The position numbers were made by a program, and so were the translations under genes. DNA of 64,000 nt from UBA2040 sp002384725 (GTDB taxonomy: Bacteria; Bacteroidota; Bacteroidia; Flavobacteriales_D; Crocinitomicaceae): assembly GCA_963926475.1 (NCBI GenBank), contig CAWUXE010000012.1:1-64000 (forward strand), in the 5' to 3' direction. This document shows, piece by piece, positions 32,475 through 41,421 of this stretch; within the stretch, counting starts at the first letter, position 1; every line of letters starts with the position of its first letter. The notes beneath the pieces were generated by a model. The model was not told the origin of the DNA, ran no database searches, and saw only the letters and a program-made list of their open reading frames with translations.

Positions 32475-33707
32475 ATGCGAAAAATCCTCATCAAAAATGC
32501 CAAAGCACTTGTTCAAGTGGGTGAAAACCTACCGAAAATCAGAAAAGGAGCCGAAATGAAAGTGCTCCCCATCCTGGAAAATGCCTATTTAGCCATTGAA
32601 GATGGGGTGATCGTTGATTACGGATCAATGCAAGATTGGGGAGGAATTACGGATTGGCGTGACATCGAAATCATCGATGCAGAGGGAAAATATGTTCTTC
32701 CAGCTTTTTGTGATTCACATACCCATCTCGTTTTTGCAAAAAGCCGAGAAGAAGAATTTGTCGACCGAATTAACGGTTTGTCGTATGAAGAAATTGCAGT
32801 GAAAGGTGGTGGAATTTTAAATTCGGCGCGACGATTGGCAGAAATGACTGAAGATGAATTATTCGATCAGGCTATGGAGCGCCTAGAAAAAGTGAAATCA
32901 TACGGAACTGGAGCGATTGAGATTAAATCAGGATACGGTTTATCGGTTGAAGCGGAATTGAAAATGCTTCGGGTGATTAAAAGAATGAAAGAATCAAGTG
33001 ATATTTCAATAAAAGCAACTTTCCTTGGGGCTCACGCTTTCCCACTAGAATTCAAGGAAAACCACCAAGGCTATATCAAAATGATAATCAACGAAATGCT
33101 TCCTCAGATAGAAAAAGAAGGATTGGCAGATTACATCGATATTTTCTGTGAACGTAATTATTATTCCATCGAGGAAATGCACCAGATATTGGCTGCAGGA
33201 CAAAAACATGGTTTGCAACCGAAAGTGCATGTGAATCAGTTTTCAGTTATGGGTGGTGTTCAAAAAGCTTTAGAATTTAATGCACTATCCGTCGATCATT
33301 TAGAAGAAATCAGCCAGGAAGATATTGACGCACTGAAAAATTCAAATTGTATGCCGACGGTTTTACCAAGTTGTTCGCATTTTTTGAGTATTCCTTACGG
33401 CCAAGCATCAAGAATGATGGAAGCTGGACTTCCGGTTTCTCTGGCAAGCGATTACAATCCTGGTTCAACACCAAGTGGAAACCTACAGTTCGTTTGGTCG
33501 CTGGCTTGTGTGAAAATGAAAATGACCCCTGAAGAAGCGTTGAATGGTTTGACCATAAATGCGGCGTACGCAATGGGACTTTCAGAAACGCATGGCACTA
33601 TTTCATTAGGCAAGAAAACACCCTTGATTTTAACCAAAGAAATTCCTTCCTTGGCATATATCCCGTATGCTTTTGGCGACAATCATGTCGAAAGAATTAT
33701 TTCTTAG
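32475..33707 (+). CDS. hutI: Imidazolonepropionase
   Basis: Third enzyme of histidine degradation, hydrolysing 4-imidazolone-5-propionate to N-formimino-L-glutamate. 410 aa amidohydrolase with the metal motif CDSHTHLVFAKSREEEF (His-x-His), GAIEIKSGYGL, FLGAHAFPLEF, KVHVNQFS and VDHLEEI, plus ASDYNPGSTPSGN late in the barrel. The other hut genes are not in this window. It is followed after 9 nt by an AddB-like nuclease gene, probably only by position. The ATG is the first in frame after the terminator. Confidence 0.95.
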   Translation: MRKILIKNAKALVQVGENLPKIRKGAEMKVLPILENAYLAIEDGVIVDYGSMQDWGGITDWRDIEIIDAEGKYVLPAFCDSHTHLVFAKSREEEFVDRINGLSYEEIAVKGGGILNSARRLAEMTEDELFDQAMERLEKVKSYGTGAIEIKSGYGLSVEAELKMLRVIKRMKESSDISIKATFLGAHAFPLEFKENHQGYIKMIINEMLPQIEKEGLADYIDIFCERNYYSIEEMHQILAAGQKHGLQPKVHVNQFSVMGGVQKALEFNALSVDHLEEISQEDIDALKNSNCMPTVLPSCSHFLSIPYGQASRMMEAGLPVSLASDYNPGSTPSGNLQFVWSLACVKMKMTPEEALNGLTINAAYAMGLSETHGTISLGKKTPLILTKEIPSLAYIPYAFGDNHVERIIS

Positions 33708-33716
33708 CCGTCACCA

Positions 33717-36563
33717 ATGGAAGATAAAAAATTTATTCCCAAAATAGTCGATTTTATCCTCGAAAAGGGATGGGAATTGGACCATGTAGTCATCATTTTA
33801 CCTTCGATGCGGGCTGGAAAATACCTAGAAATAGAACTGGCCTCTCGTTATGAAAAGCCAATCTTTTCACCCGAGATTTATACCATCGATACTTGGATTA
33901 AAAAATCGAGTTCTTTTCAGATCGTCGATTCGATGAATATTTTATTTGAGATGTATCATGTGCATCTTGAGGTTGAGAAGGATATTGAAAAAAGATCGTT
34001 CGATTCATTTTATCAATGGGGCAGTACTTTGCTGAGTGATTTTGAAGAAATTGACAAGTATTTAATCGCCCCAAAACAGCTCTTTAAAAACTTAAAAGAT
34101 GTCAAGGACATTGAAAATTGGAGTTTCAATAGCGAAGAGTTAACCGAACAGCAACAGAAATTTTTAGCCTTTTGGGAATTATTACCCGAATATTATAACG
34201 GTTTGAAAGATCGTTTAGCGCTGAAAAATTGGGCATTTTCAGGTATGGCATTTCGTGAAGTGGCAGAAAAAATCGAGCTAGTATCGCCAGAGAAGGACGA
34301 ACGACAATTCATTTTTGCCGGCTTCAACGCCCTGTCTTTATCCGAAATGACCATCATTCGAAAGTTGTTTGTAAAAGGACGAGGTCACGTTCTGCAAAAT
34401 GTGGACGAATTCTATTACAACGCTATACATCACGAAGCGGGACATTTTCAGAGAAAACTGAACGAATTTCTTGAAAAGAAGCCGGAAAATTTCATCGAGA
34501 GGGACATGATGTTTAAGGAGAAATCGGTTGAAATTATAGAGTGCGCCCAAACGATCGCTCAAGTTAATACGGCTTCGACGTTACTCTCGAAATTGAGTCC
34601 GGCTGAACTAAACGAAACGCTTCTTTTATTGGCGGATGAAACTTTAGCTGGCCCAATGATGAAAAACTTGCCTCAGAATATTCAAAAGGCAAATATCACA
34701 ATGGGGCTTCAATTGCGTGATACTTCTGTCAAGCTTTGGGTTGATTTATTGTTCTCAATCCAAGAAAACTTTCAACGGTTTAGCACCAAAAGTTTATATC
34801 ACAAAGATCTTTTTAAACTCTGGCAACATCCTTTTTATCAGTTATTTGTGAATGATGCTGTGTCGAAAGTTCAAAGGGAAATAGAACAACGAGTTATCAA
34901 CAAGAACCGTATTTTTCTTTCACCGAAAAACTTAAAGTTGAATCATTCGGTTCTGGAACAAATTTTAGAATTGATTTCAACTCCATGGGAGAATGACTAT
35001 CGAAAAGGATTGCAGATAATGCACACTTTGAACCGTTTAATCTTCGGGAATTTCAAGGAAGAAAATGAATTTGAAAAGGCGATTGTCAAGAGCTTCGAAA
35101 AAGCAGTTCGAGCTTTTCAGAATACGGTAAAAGATGGTCTTCCAGAAATGGGTCTTCGAATTTTCAAACAACTTTTTCAGCAACATTGGGGGAAACATCG
35201 TATTGCTTATGAAGGAACACCAACTGATGGCCTTCAGATGATGGGCTTGCTTGAAACGCGTTTGCTCGATTTTAAAAATATTATTTGTTTGGGTTTGAAC
35301 GAAGGTAGCATGCCACCGAATAACCCTATTCAGACCTTAATTCCAATGGATTTGCGAGTTGGATTTGGAATGCCAACAACACGAGACAAACAAGGACTTT
35401 TCGCCCATCACTTTTACCGATTGTTGCACAAGGCTGAGCATTTAACCATCACCTTTTCGAATGCAAGTGATGAACAGAATGCTGAACCGAGCCGATACAT
35501 TCAACAATTGGAATTGGAGTGGAGTCGCTTGGCCAAGAATTTGAAATTGGAGAAGAAAACTTACACCTTGCTGGCTTCACCAGTAAAGATGCAATTGGAC
35601 AAAGTGGAAAAAACACCGGACATTCTTGAAAAATTGGATCGAATTTTAGCCAGTTCAGTTTCAGCCAGTGCTTTGAATAAATATTTGACTTGTCCGCTCG
35701 ATTTTTACTACCGCTACATTCTCGAATATGGCGAGGAAGATGAGGTAGAAGAGGAAATGAATAACAGTACTTTGGGTATCATCATCCATAATGTGTTGGA
35801 AGAATTGTACGAACCTTTTGCTTTTTTTAATTCAAAGGGTGAGCCAAAGTTAAGTCCCAAAATGCTGTTACCGCTCGACGTGGAAAGAATGTTGGGGGAG
35901 TATGAAAAGCTCATAAAAACAGGATTTAAAGAACATTACGATAACGACGAGAACTCTTTCATGATAGGAAAGAACTATTTGAGTTATGAAATGGCCTTAT
36001 CATTGACAAAAAAATTCTTGAACAAGGAAAAGGAGTGGTTGATGAACAAAAACGAACCATTGATGATCCATTCTTTGGAACGTAGATTGGAGTCAAGTAT
36101 AAAACTGAATATTCACGGAAAAGAGAAAATCATTAACCTCAAAGGATTCGTCGATAGAATGGATGGCTTCGGCGATAAAATTCGAATAGTCGATTATAAA
36201 AGCGGGAAAGTCAAGCAAGAAGATTTGGACACTAAAAAAGGTACTCGAGGAAGTGTGTACGATGAGGGTTACTTATTCAAGTTCATTGCCGAAAACAACA
36301 AACCTTATTTTCTTCAATTATGGATTTATGCATATCTATTTAAACAAAGTTTTGGATATCTTCCTGATGAGGTCAGCATCATTTCCTTTGTGCATTATCC
36401 TGAAGCACCACTTTCTATCTTCACTGGAGACATGTCAATGGAAGACTTTGTAGATGAATTACCGAACGTTTTGACTCAAATATTGGAAGAAATGTACTCG
36501 GAAGTTCCTTTTGAACACAACCCGCGAGACAATTATATCACGTATTGCGATTATTGCGGATAA
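33717..36563 (+). CDS. PD-(D/E)XK nuclease family protein (AddB-like), C-terminus truncated
   Basis: 948 aa. The N-terminal half is a degenerate helicase-like region, as in AddB/RexB subunits. The C-terminal RecB-type nuclease has the motif GFVDRMDGFG followed by VDYKSGK (D826, K828). AddB-type nucleases carry an iron-sulfur cluster held by one Cys upstream and C-x2-C-x5-C at the end. Here the upstream Cys is in CPLDFYYRYIL (~660) and the end is CDYCG-stop, so the last Cys is missing. In frame +2 the following bases would read IRKFDC, restoring that spacing. No AddA/RecB-like helicase is adjacent. A role in double-strand break resection is inferred from the family. Confidence 0.85.
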   Translation: MEDKKFIPKIVDFILEKGWELDHVVIILPSMRAGKYLEIELASRYEKPIFSPEIYTIDTWIKKSSSFQIVDSMNILFEMYHVHLEVEKDIEKRSFDSFYQWGSTLLSDFEEIDKYLIAPKQLFKNLKDVKDIENWSFNSEELTEQQQKFLAFWELLPEYYNGLKDRLALKNWAFSGMAFREVAEKIELVSPEKDERQFIFAGFNALSLSEMTIIRKLFVKGRGHVLQNVDEFYYNAIHHEAGHFQRKLNEFLEKKPENFIERDMMFKEKSVEIIECAQTIAQVNTASTLLSKLSPAELNETLLLLADETLAGPMMKNLPQNIQKANITMGLQLRDTSVKLWVDLLFSIQENFQRFSTKSLYHKDLFKLWQHPFYQLFVNDAVSKVQREIEQRVINKNRIFLSPKNLKLNHSVLEQILELISTPWENDYRKGLQIMHTLNRLIFGNFKEENEFEKAIVKSFEKAVRAFQNTVKDGLPEMGLRIFKQLFQQHWGKHRIAYEGTPTDGLQMMGLLETRLLDFKNIICLGLNEGSMPPNNPIQTLIPMDLRVGFGMPTTRDKQGLFAHHFYRLLHKAEHLTITFSNASDEQNAEPSRYIQQLELEWSRLAKNLKLEKKTYTLLASPVKMQLDKVEKTPDILEKLDRILASSVSASALNKYLTCPLDFYYRYILEYGEEDEVEEEMNNSTLGIIIHNVLEELYEPFAFFNSKGEPKLSPKMLLPLDVERMLGEYEKLIKTGFKEHYDNDENSFMIGKNYLSYEMALSLTKKFLNKEKEWLMNKNEPLMIHSLERRLESSIKLNIHGKEKIINLKGFVDRMDGFGDKIRIVDYKSGKVKQEDLDTKKGTRGSVYDEGYLFKFIAENNKPYFLQLWIYAYLFKQSFGYLPDEVSIISFVHYPEAPLSIFTGDMSMEDFVDELPNVLTQILEEMYSEVPFEHNPRDNYITYCDYCG

Positions 36564-36590
36564 GGAAGTTTGACTGTGATAGTCGTTGCT

Positions 36591-36655
36591 GCGACAGGCT
36601 AAATCAACTAAGGATTTATTAGAATTATGGGTTCTGAGGGCTGAGCCTGTCGAAG
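36591..36655. repeat. REP-like inverted repeat (CGACAGGCT / AGCCTGTCG)
   Basis: CGACAGGCT (36592-36600) and its complement AGCCTGTCG (36644-36652) flank a 43-bp spacer. The right part read on the minus strand is CTTCGACAGGCTCAGCC, a sequence I recall as a widespread intergenic repeat in Bacteroidota genomes. It lies directly after the truncated nuclease end. Confidence 0.5.
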
Positions 36656-36678
36656 TCCAAAACACCCAAAAACTAAAA

Positions 36679-36721
36679 AATCCTGTCTTGTATCTAAGAG
36701 GAAGTGATGCAAGACAGGATT
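36679..36721 (-). terminator. Terminator for the 119-aa hypothetical gene
   Basis: A perfect 12-bp stem AATCCTGTCTTG (36679-36690) / CAAGACAGGATT (36710-36721); plus-strand A residues 36675-36680 give a T tract on the minus strand. Confidence 0.9.
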
Positions 36722-36790
36722 CTGCTTAAATAAAACCTTATCTATATGACGAAGAAAAAATCAGAGGGTTGGCTCTAATTGAAAAAAAAA

Positions 36791-37150
36791 TTAATAAAGT
36801 GCTCTTTTTAAAGATGTTCTGTAGTCTTTTATTTCTTCTCTATTGATTTTATGATCTGCGCGAAGCAATAAATTCAACAAATAAGATAGATTTTCACCGT
36901 CTTCAACTTCCAAAGGATATTCGTTTCCTTCTTCGTCTTCGTCGTACTGTCCTTCTACTGCGAAAGTTTTGTTTTCCTCTATGAATTCATACATCAAACG
37001 CAATACTTTGGTCACCAATGGATCTTCTTCTTCCTTTGCAACTACACGTAAATCTTTCAAATCATCCACCAAACCTTTGGTTGCAACACCTGACTTATCC
37101 ACCTTCTTAATGAGAGCTTCTAATTTTTGATTTCCTACTTCGGTTTTCAT
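36791..37150 (-). CDS. Acidic conserved hypothetical protein, 119 aa
   Basis: Not recognised. It has no signal peptide or membrane segment and is probably a soluble cytoplasmic alpha-helical protein. There is a very acidic central stretch (YDEDEEGNEYPLEVEDGEN, about residues 69-87) and a positively charged C-terminus (KDYRTSLKRALY). It is flanked by its own exact -7 promoter element and a strong terminator, so it is a single-gene transcript. Confidence 0.75.
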   Translation of the reverse strand: MKTEVGNQKLEALIKKVDKSGVATKGLVDDLKDLRVVAKEEEDPLVTKVLRLMYEFIEENKTFAVEGQYDEDEEGNEYPLEVEDGENLSYLLNLLLRADHKINREEIKDYRTSLKRALY

Positions 37151-37191
37151 TTTCTTCTGTTATAAAAGCCATTACAGCTATTTTTCGAACA

Positions 37192-37199
37192 CAAATGTA
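37192..37199 (-). promoter_or_regulatory. -7 element for the 119-aa hypothetical gene
   Basis: Reads TACATTTG on the minus strand, exact consensus, 41 nt upstream of the ATG at 37150. Confidence 0.6.
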
Positions 37200-37336
37200 A
37201 ACAATTGATGCCAAAAAGTGACAGGAGAAACCGTGGGATTTTCATTTTTTTATATCTATCGCTTTTAATTTGGAATGTTCACACCAAGTTGTTTGCATCT
37301 AATCATACAGAAATAGCTAACTTGTGGGTCAAGTTC

Positions 37337-37344
37337 TATATTTG
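37337..37344 (+). promoter_or_regulatory. -7 element for the LysE family gene
   Basis: TATATTTG, exact TAnnTTTG, 14 nt before the TTG start at 37359. Confidence 0.6.
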
Positions 37345-37358
37345 TAAAAAGTACTAAT

Positions 37359-38009
37359 TTGATTCAACTAATATTTAAAGCGATAGTAACCGGCTTCATT
37401 CTTAGTATAATGATAGGGCCAGTCTTTATTGTCTTGTTAGAAACGAGTATAAAAAAAGGAATTAGAGCTGCCATTGCATTCGACTTAGGTGTTTTAATTA
37501 GCGATTTCCTATATATCTTAATAGCTTATATTTTTTATTCTGAAGTTCAAAGTTTGGCCGAAGGGAGTGATCAGCATGTTGTGAAGATAATCGGCGGAAC
37601 CCTTTTCATTGCCTATGGTATTGCAAGTTTTTTCAAAAAATCGAAGGGAATAAAAAAAGATAAACAAGGGAATTTGGTAAAAGAAGCGAACGATTATAAG
37701 ATGCTTGCATTAAAGGGGTTCTTGTTGAATTTTGCGAATCCGTTGGTAATCTTCTATTGGTTTTCGGTTATGACATTGGCTGAAAAAGCTGAGGGAATGG
37801 AATCCGCCCCTCTCTTTACTTTTTTAAGTGTGATTTTAATTACGTTTTTCAGTATCGATTTATTGAAAATATTTGGTGCAAAAAAACTACGGCCTTTGGT
37901 TACGAATAGCGTAATGAAAGGTTTAAACCGATTAATTGGTATTGTTTTTTTTGGATTTGGGTTATTCTTAATTCTTCAAGGATGGAGAGGTTGGAATCTA
38001 CCTATGTAA
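37359..38009 (+). CDS. LysE/RhtB family amino-acid exporter
   Basis: 216 aa inner membrane protein with about six hydrophobic segments. The N-terminal signature is clear: GFILSIMIGPVFIVLLETSI followed by KKGIRAAIAFDLGVLISDF, and the middle has LKGFLLNFANPLVIFYWFSV. LysE/RhtB proteins export basic or neutral amino acids or homoserine-type compounds. The start is TTG at 37359 (TTG ATT CAA); no in-frame ATG gives a complete first helix. An exact -7 box lies 14 nt upstream, consistent with this start. Confidence 0.85.
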   Translation: MIQLIFKAIVTGFILSIMIGPVFIVLLETSIKKGIRAAIAFDLGVLISDFLYILIAYIFYSEVQSLAEGSDQHVVKIIGGTLFIAYGIASFFKKSKGIKKDKQGNLVKEANDYKMLALKGFLLNFANPLVIFYWFSVMTLAEKAEGMESAPLFTFLSVILITFFSIDLLKIFGAKKLRPLVTNSVMKGLNRLIGIVFFGFGLFLILQGWRGWNLPM

Positions 38010-38054
38010 CCACTTTGAGTATTTTACGTTTTCAATTTTATTATAAGTAGTGCA

Positions 38055-39770
38055 ATGAAGTCAATTAATAAATTCCTTTTTACCACAGTTTTTTCAATTA
38101 TAGTTTCCTTGGCATTTGCTCAAGAGATTAAAAAAGAGAATTTCACTAAAATCGTGAATACTTACTACGATTTCAATAAGTCTCAACCCCAAGCTTCCGG
38201 TCACTACTTCAAAGATAATCTTGGAGAAACCACGGAGAAACATGGAAAATGGAAATATTACGATCGTTATGGCGAACTCGAAGAGGTAAGAAATTATTAC
38301 CGTGATATGCTGTTCGGTCAAGTTTTACTTTTTTATCCAAATAAAAAAATCCGCAGAGAGGGTTATTTCAAATATGATCGTCAGGATTCAATTTACCGAG
38401 AATGGAACGAAACCGGAAAACCAGCCATTGAAGGATATTATAAAATGGGTGCTCCAGTCGGAAAATGGCAGCATTATTATATTAACGGTCAGCTGAAATC
38501 TATAGAAATTGTTGAAGCTGGAGTCAATTTGATGCAAGAGTTTTATTTGCCTGATTCGCTGCATACCCAAACCGTAAAAGACGGAAACGGAACCTTGTCG
38601 ACCTTCTACAATACAGGCAGTCTGAAGGAGGAATATGGGTATATAAACGGCTTAAAGGATGGTAAGTTTGAAGAGTATTCAATTTATGGCTACCCAACTT
38701 TGACCGGTGAATTCAAAGAAGGCGAAAAGGAAGGTGCATGGAAATATTCTTATTACACTGGCGACACAGAAAAAATAAGTCATTACAAAAACGGAAAACT
38801 CGATGGTGCTTACCAATACTTTTATGATAATGGTCAGCTGAATGTTGAAGGAAATTATGGACAAGGTACGAAAACGGGTAAATGGGTATGGTACACCAAT
38901 AATGGAAAAAAAGATCAAGAAGGACTTTTCATAGAAGATCTACAGGATGGCAAATGGTGTTTTTATTATCCAAGCGAACAAGTTTCGTATAACGCCGAAT
39001 TCAAAAAAGGATTGAAATATGGATTTTGGTCTTATTTCTATCCCGATGGAAGTAAGTTCAAAGAAGGGTCATTCTTTGATGACTTGAAGGATGGAGAATG
39101 GAAAACGTGGTATGAAAACGGCACTTTGCTCATGACGGGAAAATATTCCAAAGGAAAAGAGGAAGGTGAATGGAAAAATTATTGGGAAAATGGCAAGCTT
39201 AAAAACCTTTCCTTTTTCTCAAAAGGTCTATTGAATGGCGCATGGGAATCCTACCACAAGTCCGGAATACCTAGCTTGAAAGGCGAATACAAAGAAAACA
39301 ATAAAACAGGTGAGTGGACCTCGTTTTTCGACAACGGAAGACCAAAAGAAACCATCACTTACAAAGTAATTACAACAAAATCGAAGATGGATTACAGCAT
39401 CATGAAAGATTTTGAACGAACCGATAGTGAGCGTCACGGAAAATACATCGCTTATTCTGATAAAGACTTCAAGCTACTGGAAACAGGTCAATACAGTAAA
39501 GGTGAAAAAGATGGTGAATGGAACTCCTTTCATCCTGGAGGGAAAATACCAGCGGTTATTTCCAATTTTAAAGATGGCGAATTACACGGAGTTCAAAAAC
39601 AATATACACGTCGTGGCGATTTAGTTTCTGAATTGTATTACAAAGACGGATTACGTGATGGTTATTTCAGAGCCTATGATAAAAAAGGCAAAGTCGTGGT
39701 AGAGAAACGATATAAGAAGGGTCTACAAATTATCGAAGGAAATTCTAATGGGACTAGTTTTGGCCTTTAA
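38055..39770 (+). CDS. Exported MORN-like (YwqK-type) repeat protein
   Basis: 571 aa with a signal peptide (FTTVFSIIVSLAFAQ) and then a near-continuous array of ~23-residue repeats of the form G(x)W(x)YY(x)NG(x)L(x)xEG(x)Y, for example DGEWKTWYENGTLLMTGKYS and GEWKNYWENGKLKNLSFFS. These are MORN variants of the kind called YwqK antitoxin-family repeats, which in Bacteroidota are usually surface or periplasmic proteins with no toxin partner nearby; the antitoxin label should not be taken literally. No sorting domain is evident. Function unknown. Confidence 0.85.
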   Translation: MKSINKFLFTTVFSIIVSLAFAQEIKKENFTKIVNTYYDFNKSQPQASGHYFKDNLGETTEKHGKWKYYDRYGELEEVRNYYRDMLFGQVLLFYPNKKIRREGYFKYDRQDSIYREWNETGKPAIEGYYKMGAPVGKWQHYYINGQLKSIEIVEAGVNLMQEFYLPDSLHTQTVKDGNGTLSTFYNTGSLKEEYGYINGLKDGKFEEYSIYGYPTLTGEFKEGEKEGAWKYSYYTGDTEKISHYKNGKLDGAYQYFYDNGQLNVEGNYGQGTKTGKWVWYTNNGKKDQEGLFIEDLQDGKWCFYYPSEQVSYNAEFKKGLKYGFWSYFYPDGSKFKEGSFFDDLKDGEWKTWYENGTLLMTGKYSKGKEEGEWKNYWENGKLKNLSFFSKGLLNGAWESYHKSGIPSLKGEYKENNKTGEWTSFFDNGRPKETITYKVITTKSKMDYSIMKDFERTDSERHGKYIAYSDKDFKLLETGQYSKGEKDGEWNSFHPGGKIPAVISNFKDGELHGVQKQYTRRGDLVSELYYKDGLRDGYFRAYDKKGKVVVEKRYKKGLQIIEGNSNGTSFGL

Positions 39771-40069
39771 TTGTATTTTCTAATGAATTAGGCTTTCATT
39801 ACTGTTCATTTTTGCGCTATGCCTTTAAAGGCATTTATATTGGTATTTTGATTTTTTTGTATTCTTTAAATTATGCAATCGGTAATAATACAATACTTGA
39901 AATGTAAAAATTCAACATTGAATTTTGAACGGAAGTAAATAAATAATTCAGAGTGCCAATATCAAATCATAGGCCGGGAGAGATGCTAAGTCAAGTTACT
40001 TGTCCGTATAACGAATACGGTCATTTTTAACAGAAGCTTGAATTATTAAATCAGGGAATTCTAGATTAT
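39771..40069. other. Gene-free intergenic region between the MORN gene and MarC gene
   Basis: About 300 bp between convergent genes. It holds a perfect 16-bp palindrome ATGCCTTTAAAGGCAT (39820-39835) and a hairpin CCGTAT-AACGA-ATACGG (40004-40020) that could end transcripts from either side. A minus-strand frame past the MarC stop (ending near 40010) looks protein-like for ~25 codons but has no start. Confidence 0.5.
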
Positions 40070-40666
40070 CTAAACCCCATTGAATAATCCTGGAATATTC
40101 GATGTAAATAACTTCACGGCAATTGCCAGTAGAATAATTCCAAACACCTTTTTAAGAATAGCAATACCACCTTCACCAAGAATTTTTTCGATAGCCTTGG
40201 TACTTCGTAAAACCGAGTAAACAACGATTACGTTTATCAAAATGGCAATTACGATATTGATGCTGTAGTACTCTGCACGCAGAGAAATAATAGAAGTCAT
40301 AGTTCCCGCACCTGCTATAATTGGAAAGGCCAAAGGAACAATGCTCGCCGTTTTTCCAGTTGGGGAATCCCTGAAAAGTTGAACGCCCAAAATCATTTCT
40401 AAAGCCATGGCAAAAAGGATAATTGAACCTGCAACGGCAAAGCTTCCTATGTCGACACCAAAAAGCGCAAGAATATTTTCTCCAAGAATCAGAAAGCCAA
40501 TCATGATACCAAGAGACACCAAACTCGCTCTCATTTCGTGCAAATCTCCTGTCGATTGTTTCAGTTTCAATATAATGGGAATAGATCCAAGAATATCAAT
40601 TACGGCAAACAACACCATCGATGCCTTAAAAATTTGCTTCCAAGAAAAATCAGTAAAAAACTCCAT
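40070..40666 (-). CDS. MarC family integral membrane protein
   Basis: 198 aa with six hydrophobic segments. Family markers: FAVIDILGSIPIILKL (residues 20-35), FAVAGSIILFAMALEMILG, VPLAFPIIAGAGTMTSII (111-128) and FGIILLAIAVKLFTSNI. MarC proteins are inner membrane proteins of unresolved function; an early link to multiple antibiotic resistance was not upheld. The ATG overlaps the purN stop codon by one base, so it is translationally coupled to purN. Confidence 0.9.
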   Translation of the reverse strand: MEFFTDFSWKQIFKASMVLFAVIDILGSIPIILKLKQSTGDLHEMRASLVSLGIMIGFLILGENILALFGVDIGSFAVAGSIILFAMALEMILGVQLFRDSPTGKTASIVPLAFPIIAGAGTMTSIISLRAEYYSINIVIAILINVIVVYSVLRSTKAIEKILGEGGIAILKKVFGIILLAIAVKLFTSNIPGLFNGV

Positions 40667-41244
40667 TATTTAGTCCCAATTATGTATTGTTCAACAACTA
40701 ATGGGAAATATTGAATTTCCAACTTTCGAACTTTTTCCTCTACTTTTTTTGCGCTATCATCTGACGAAATGGGGGCGTAAAATTGCGCAATCATTTGTCC
40801 TCCATCGTAATACGAATTGACCAAATGTATGCTAATTCCAGATTCTGTTTCGCCCATAGAAACAACTGATTCGTGAACATGAGCGCCATACATTCCAGCA
40901 CCTCCAAATTTAGGCAACAAAGAAGGGTGAATATTGATTATTTGTTGCGGATATTCATCAATTAATTCATTCGGAATTTTCCTCAGATAACCAGCAAGCA
41001 CGATAAAATCAATTCCCTGGTTCTGACAAATATTCACCAATCGCTCACCTTCACTCACTTCTTCGTTGTTTAAAACGAAAACATCAAGTCCCATTTCTTC
41101 GCATGAATTCACCACAGGAGCATCTTCTTTATTGCTCAACACAATTCCCACTTCCACAGCAGAGTGATTCGCAAAAAAATTGATTAAATTTAAAGCGTTA
41201 CTTCCTGAACCTGAGGCAAAAATGGCGATCCGTTTTTTAAGCAT
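40666..41244 (-). CDS. purN: Phosphoribosylglycinamide formyltransferase (GAR transformylase)
   Basis: Transfers a formyl group from 10-formyl-THF to glycinamide ribonucleotide in purine synthesis. 192 aa; starts KKRIAIFASGSGSNALNLI. The catalytic motif INIHPSLLPKFGG (Asn and His) is present, as are YGAHVHESVV and the YDGGQMIAQ Asp. Length normal. It is followed by a coupled marC-type gene. A -7 element lies only 4 nt upstream of the ATG. Confidence 0.95.
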   Translation of the reverse strand: MLKKRIAIFASGSGSNALNLINFFANHSAVEVGIVLSNKEDAPVVNSCEEMGLDVFVLNNEEVSEGERLVNICQNQGIDFIVLAGYLRKIPNELIDEYPQQIINIHPSLLPKFGGAGMYGAHVHESVVSMGETESGISIHLVNSYYDGGQMIAQFYAPISSDDSAKKVEEKVRKLEIQYFPLVVEQYIIGTK

Positions 41245-41248
41245 GTGG

Positions 41249-41256
41249 CAAAGGTA
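41249..41256 (-). promoter_or_regulatory. -7 element for purN
   Basis: Reads TACCTTTG on the minus strand (exact consensus), with a TTG 16 bp further upstream. It is 4 nt from the ATG, so the message should be leaderless. Confidence 0.6.
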
Positions 41257-41342
41257 TAAAGTAATTTGAACACAAGAGGAAATTAATGAGTATATTCGGT
41301 CTGCTTAAGGGGAATGAACGGTTTATAGTTGAAAAACAGTTT

Positions 41343-41392
41343 AATAAATAAAGTTATTTATTTTGTTTTTTAGGGATATGTTTTTTTCTTTG
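41343..41392 (+). promoter_or_regulatory. acpP promoter with overlapping 20-bp palindrome
   Basis: TTTG (41362-41365) and TTTCTTTG (41385-41392, one base off TAnnTTTG) are 19 bp apart, 29 nt before acpP. A palindrome with 9-bp arms, AATAAATAA-AG-TTATTTATT (41343-41362), touches the -33 box and could be an operator. Confidence 0.6.
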
Positions 41393-41421
41393 CAGGCTGA
41401 ATTAATTTTAAAACAAAAACA

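Noticed and set aside
40011..40098. Protein-like minus-strand frame running past the MarC stop (ends VKNDRIRYTDK)
   Set aside because: It overlaps the MarC 3' end in another frame, has no start and only about 25 codons outside MarC. It is more likely chance, although a decayed gene cannot be excluded.
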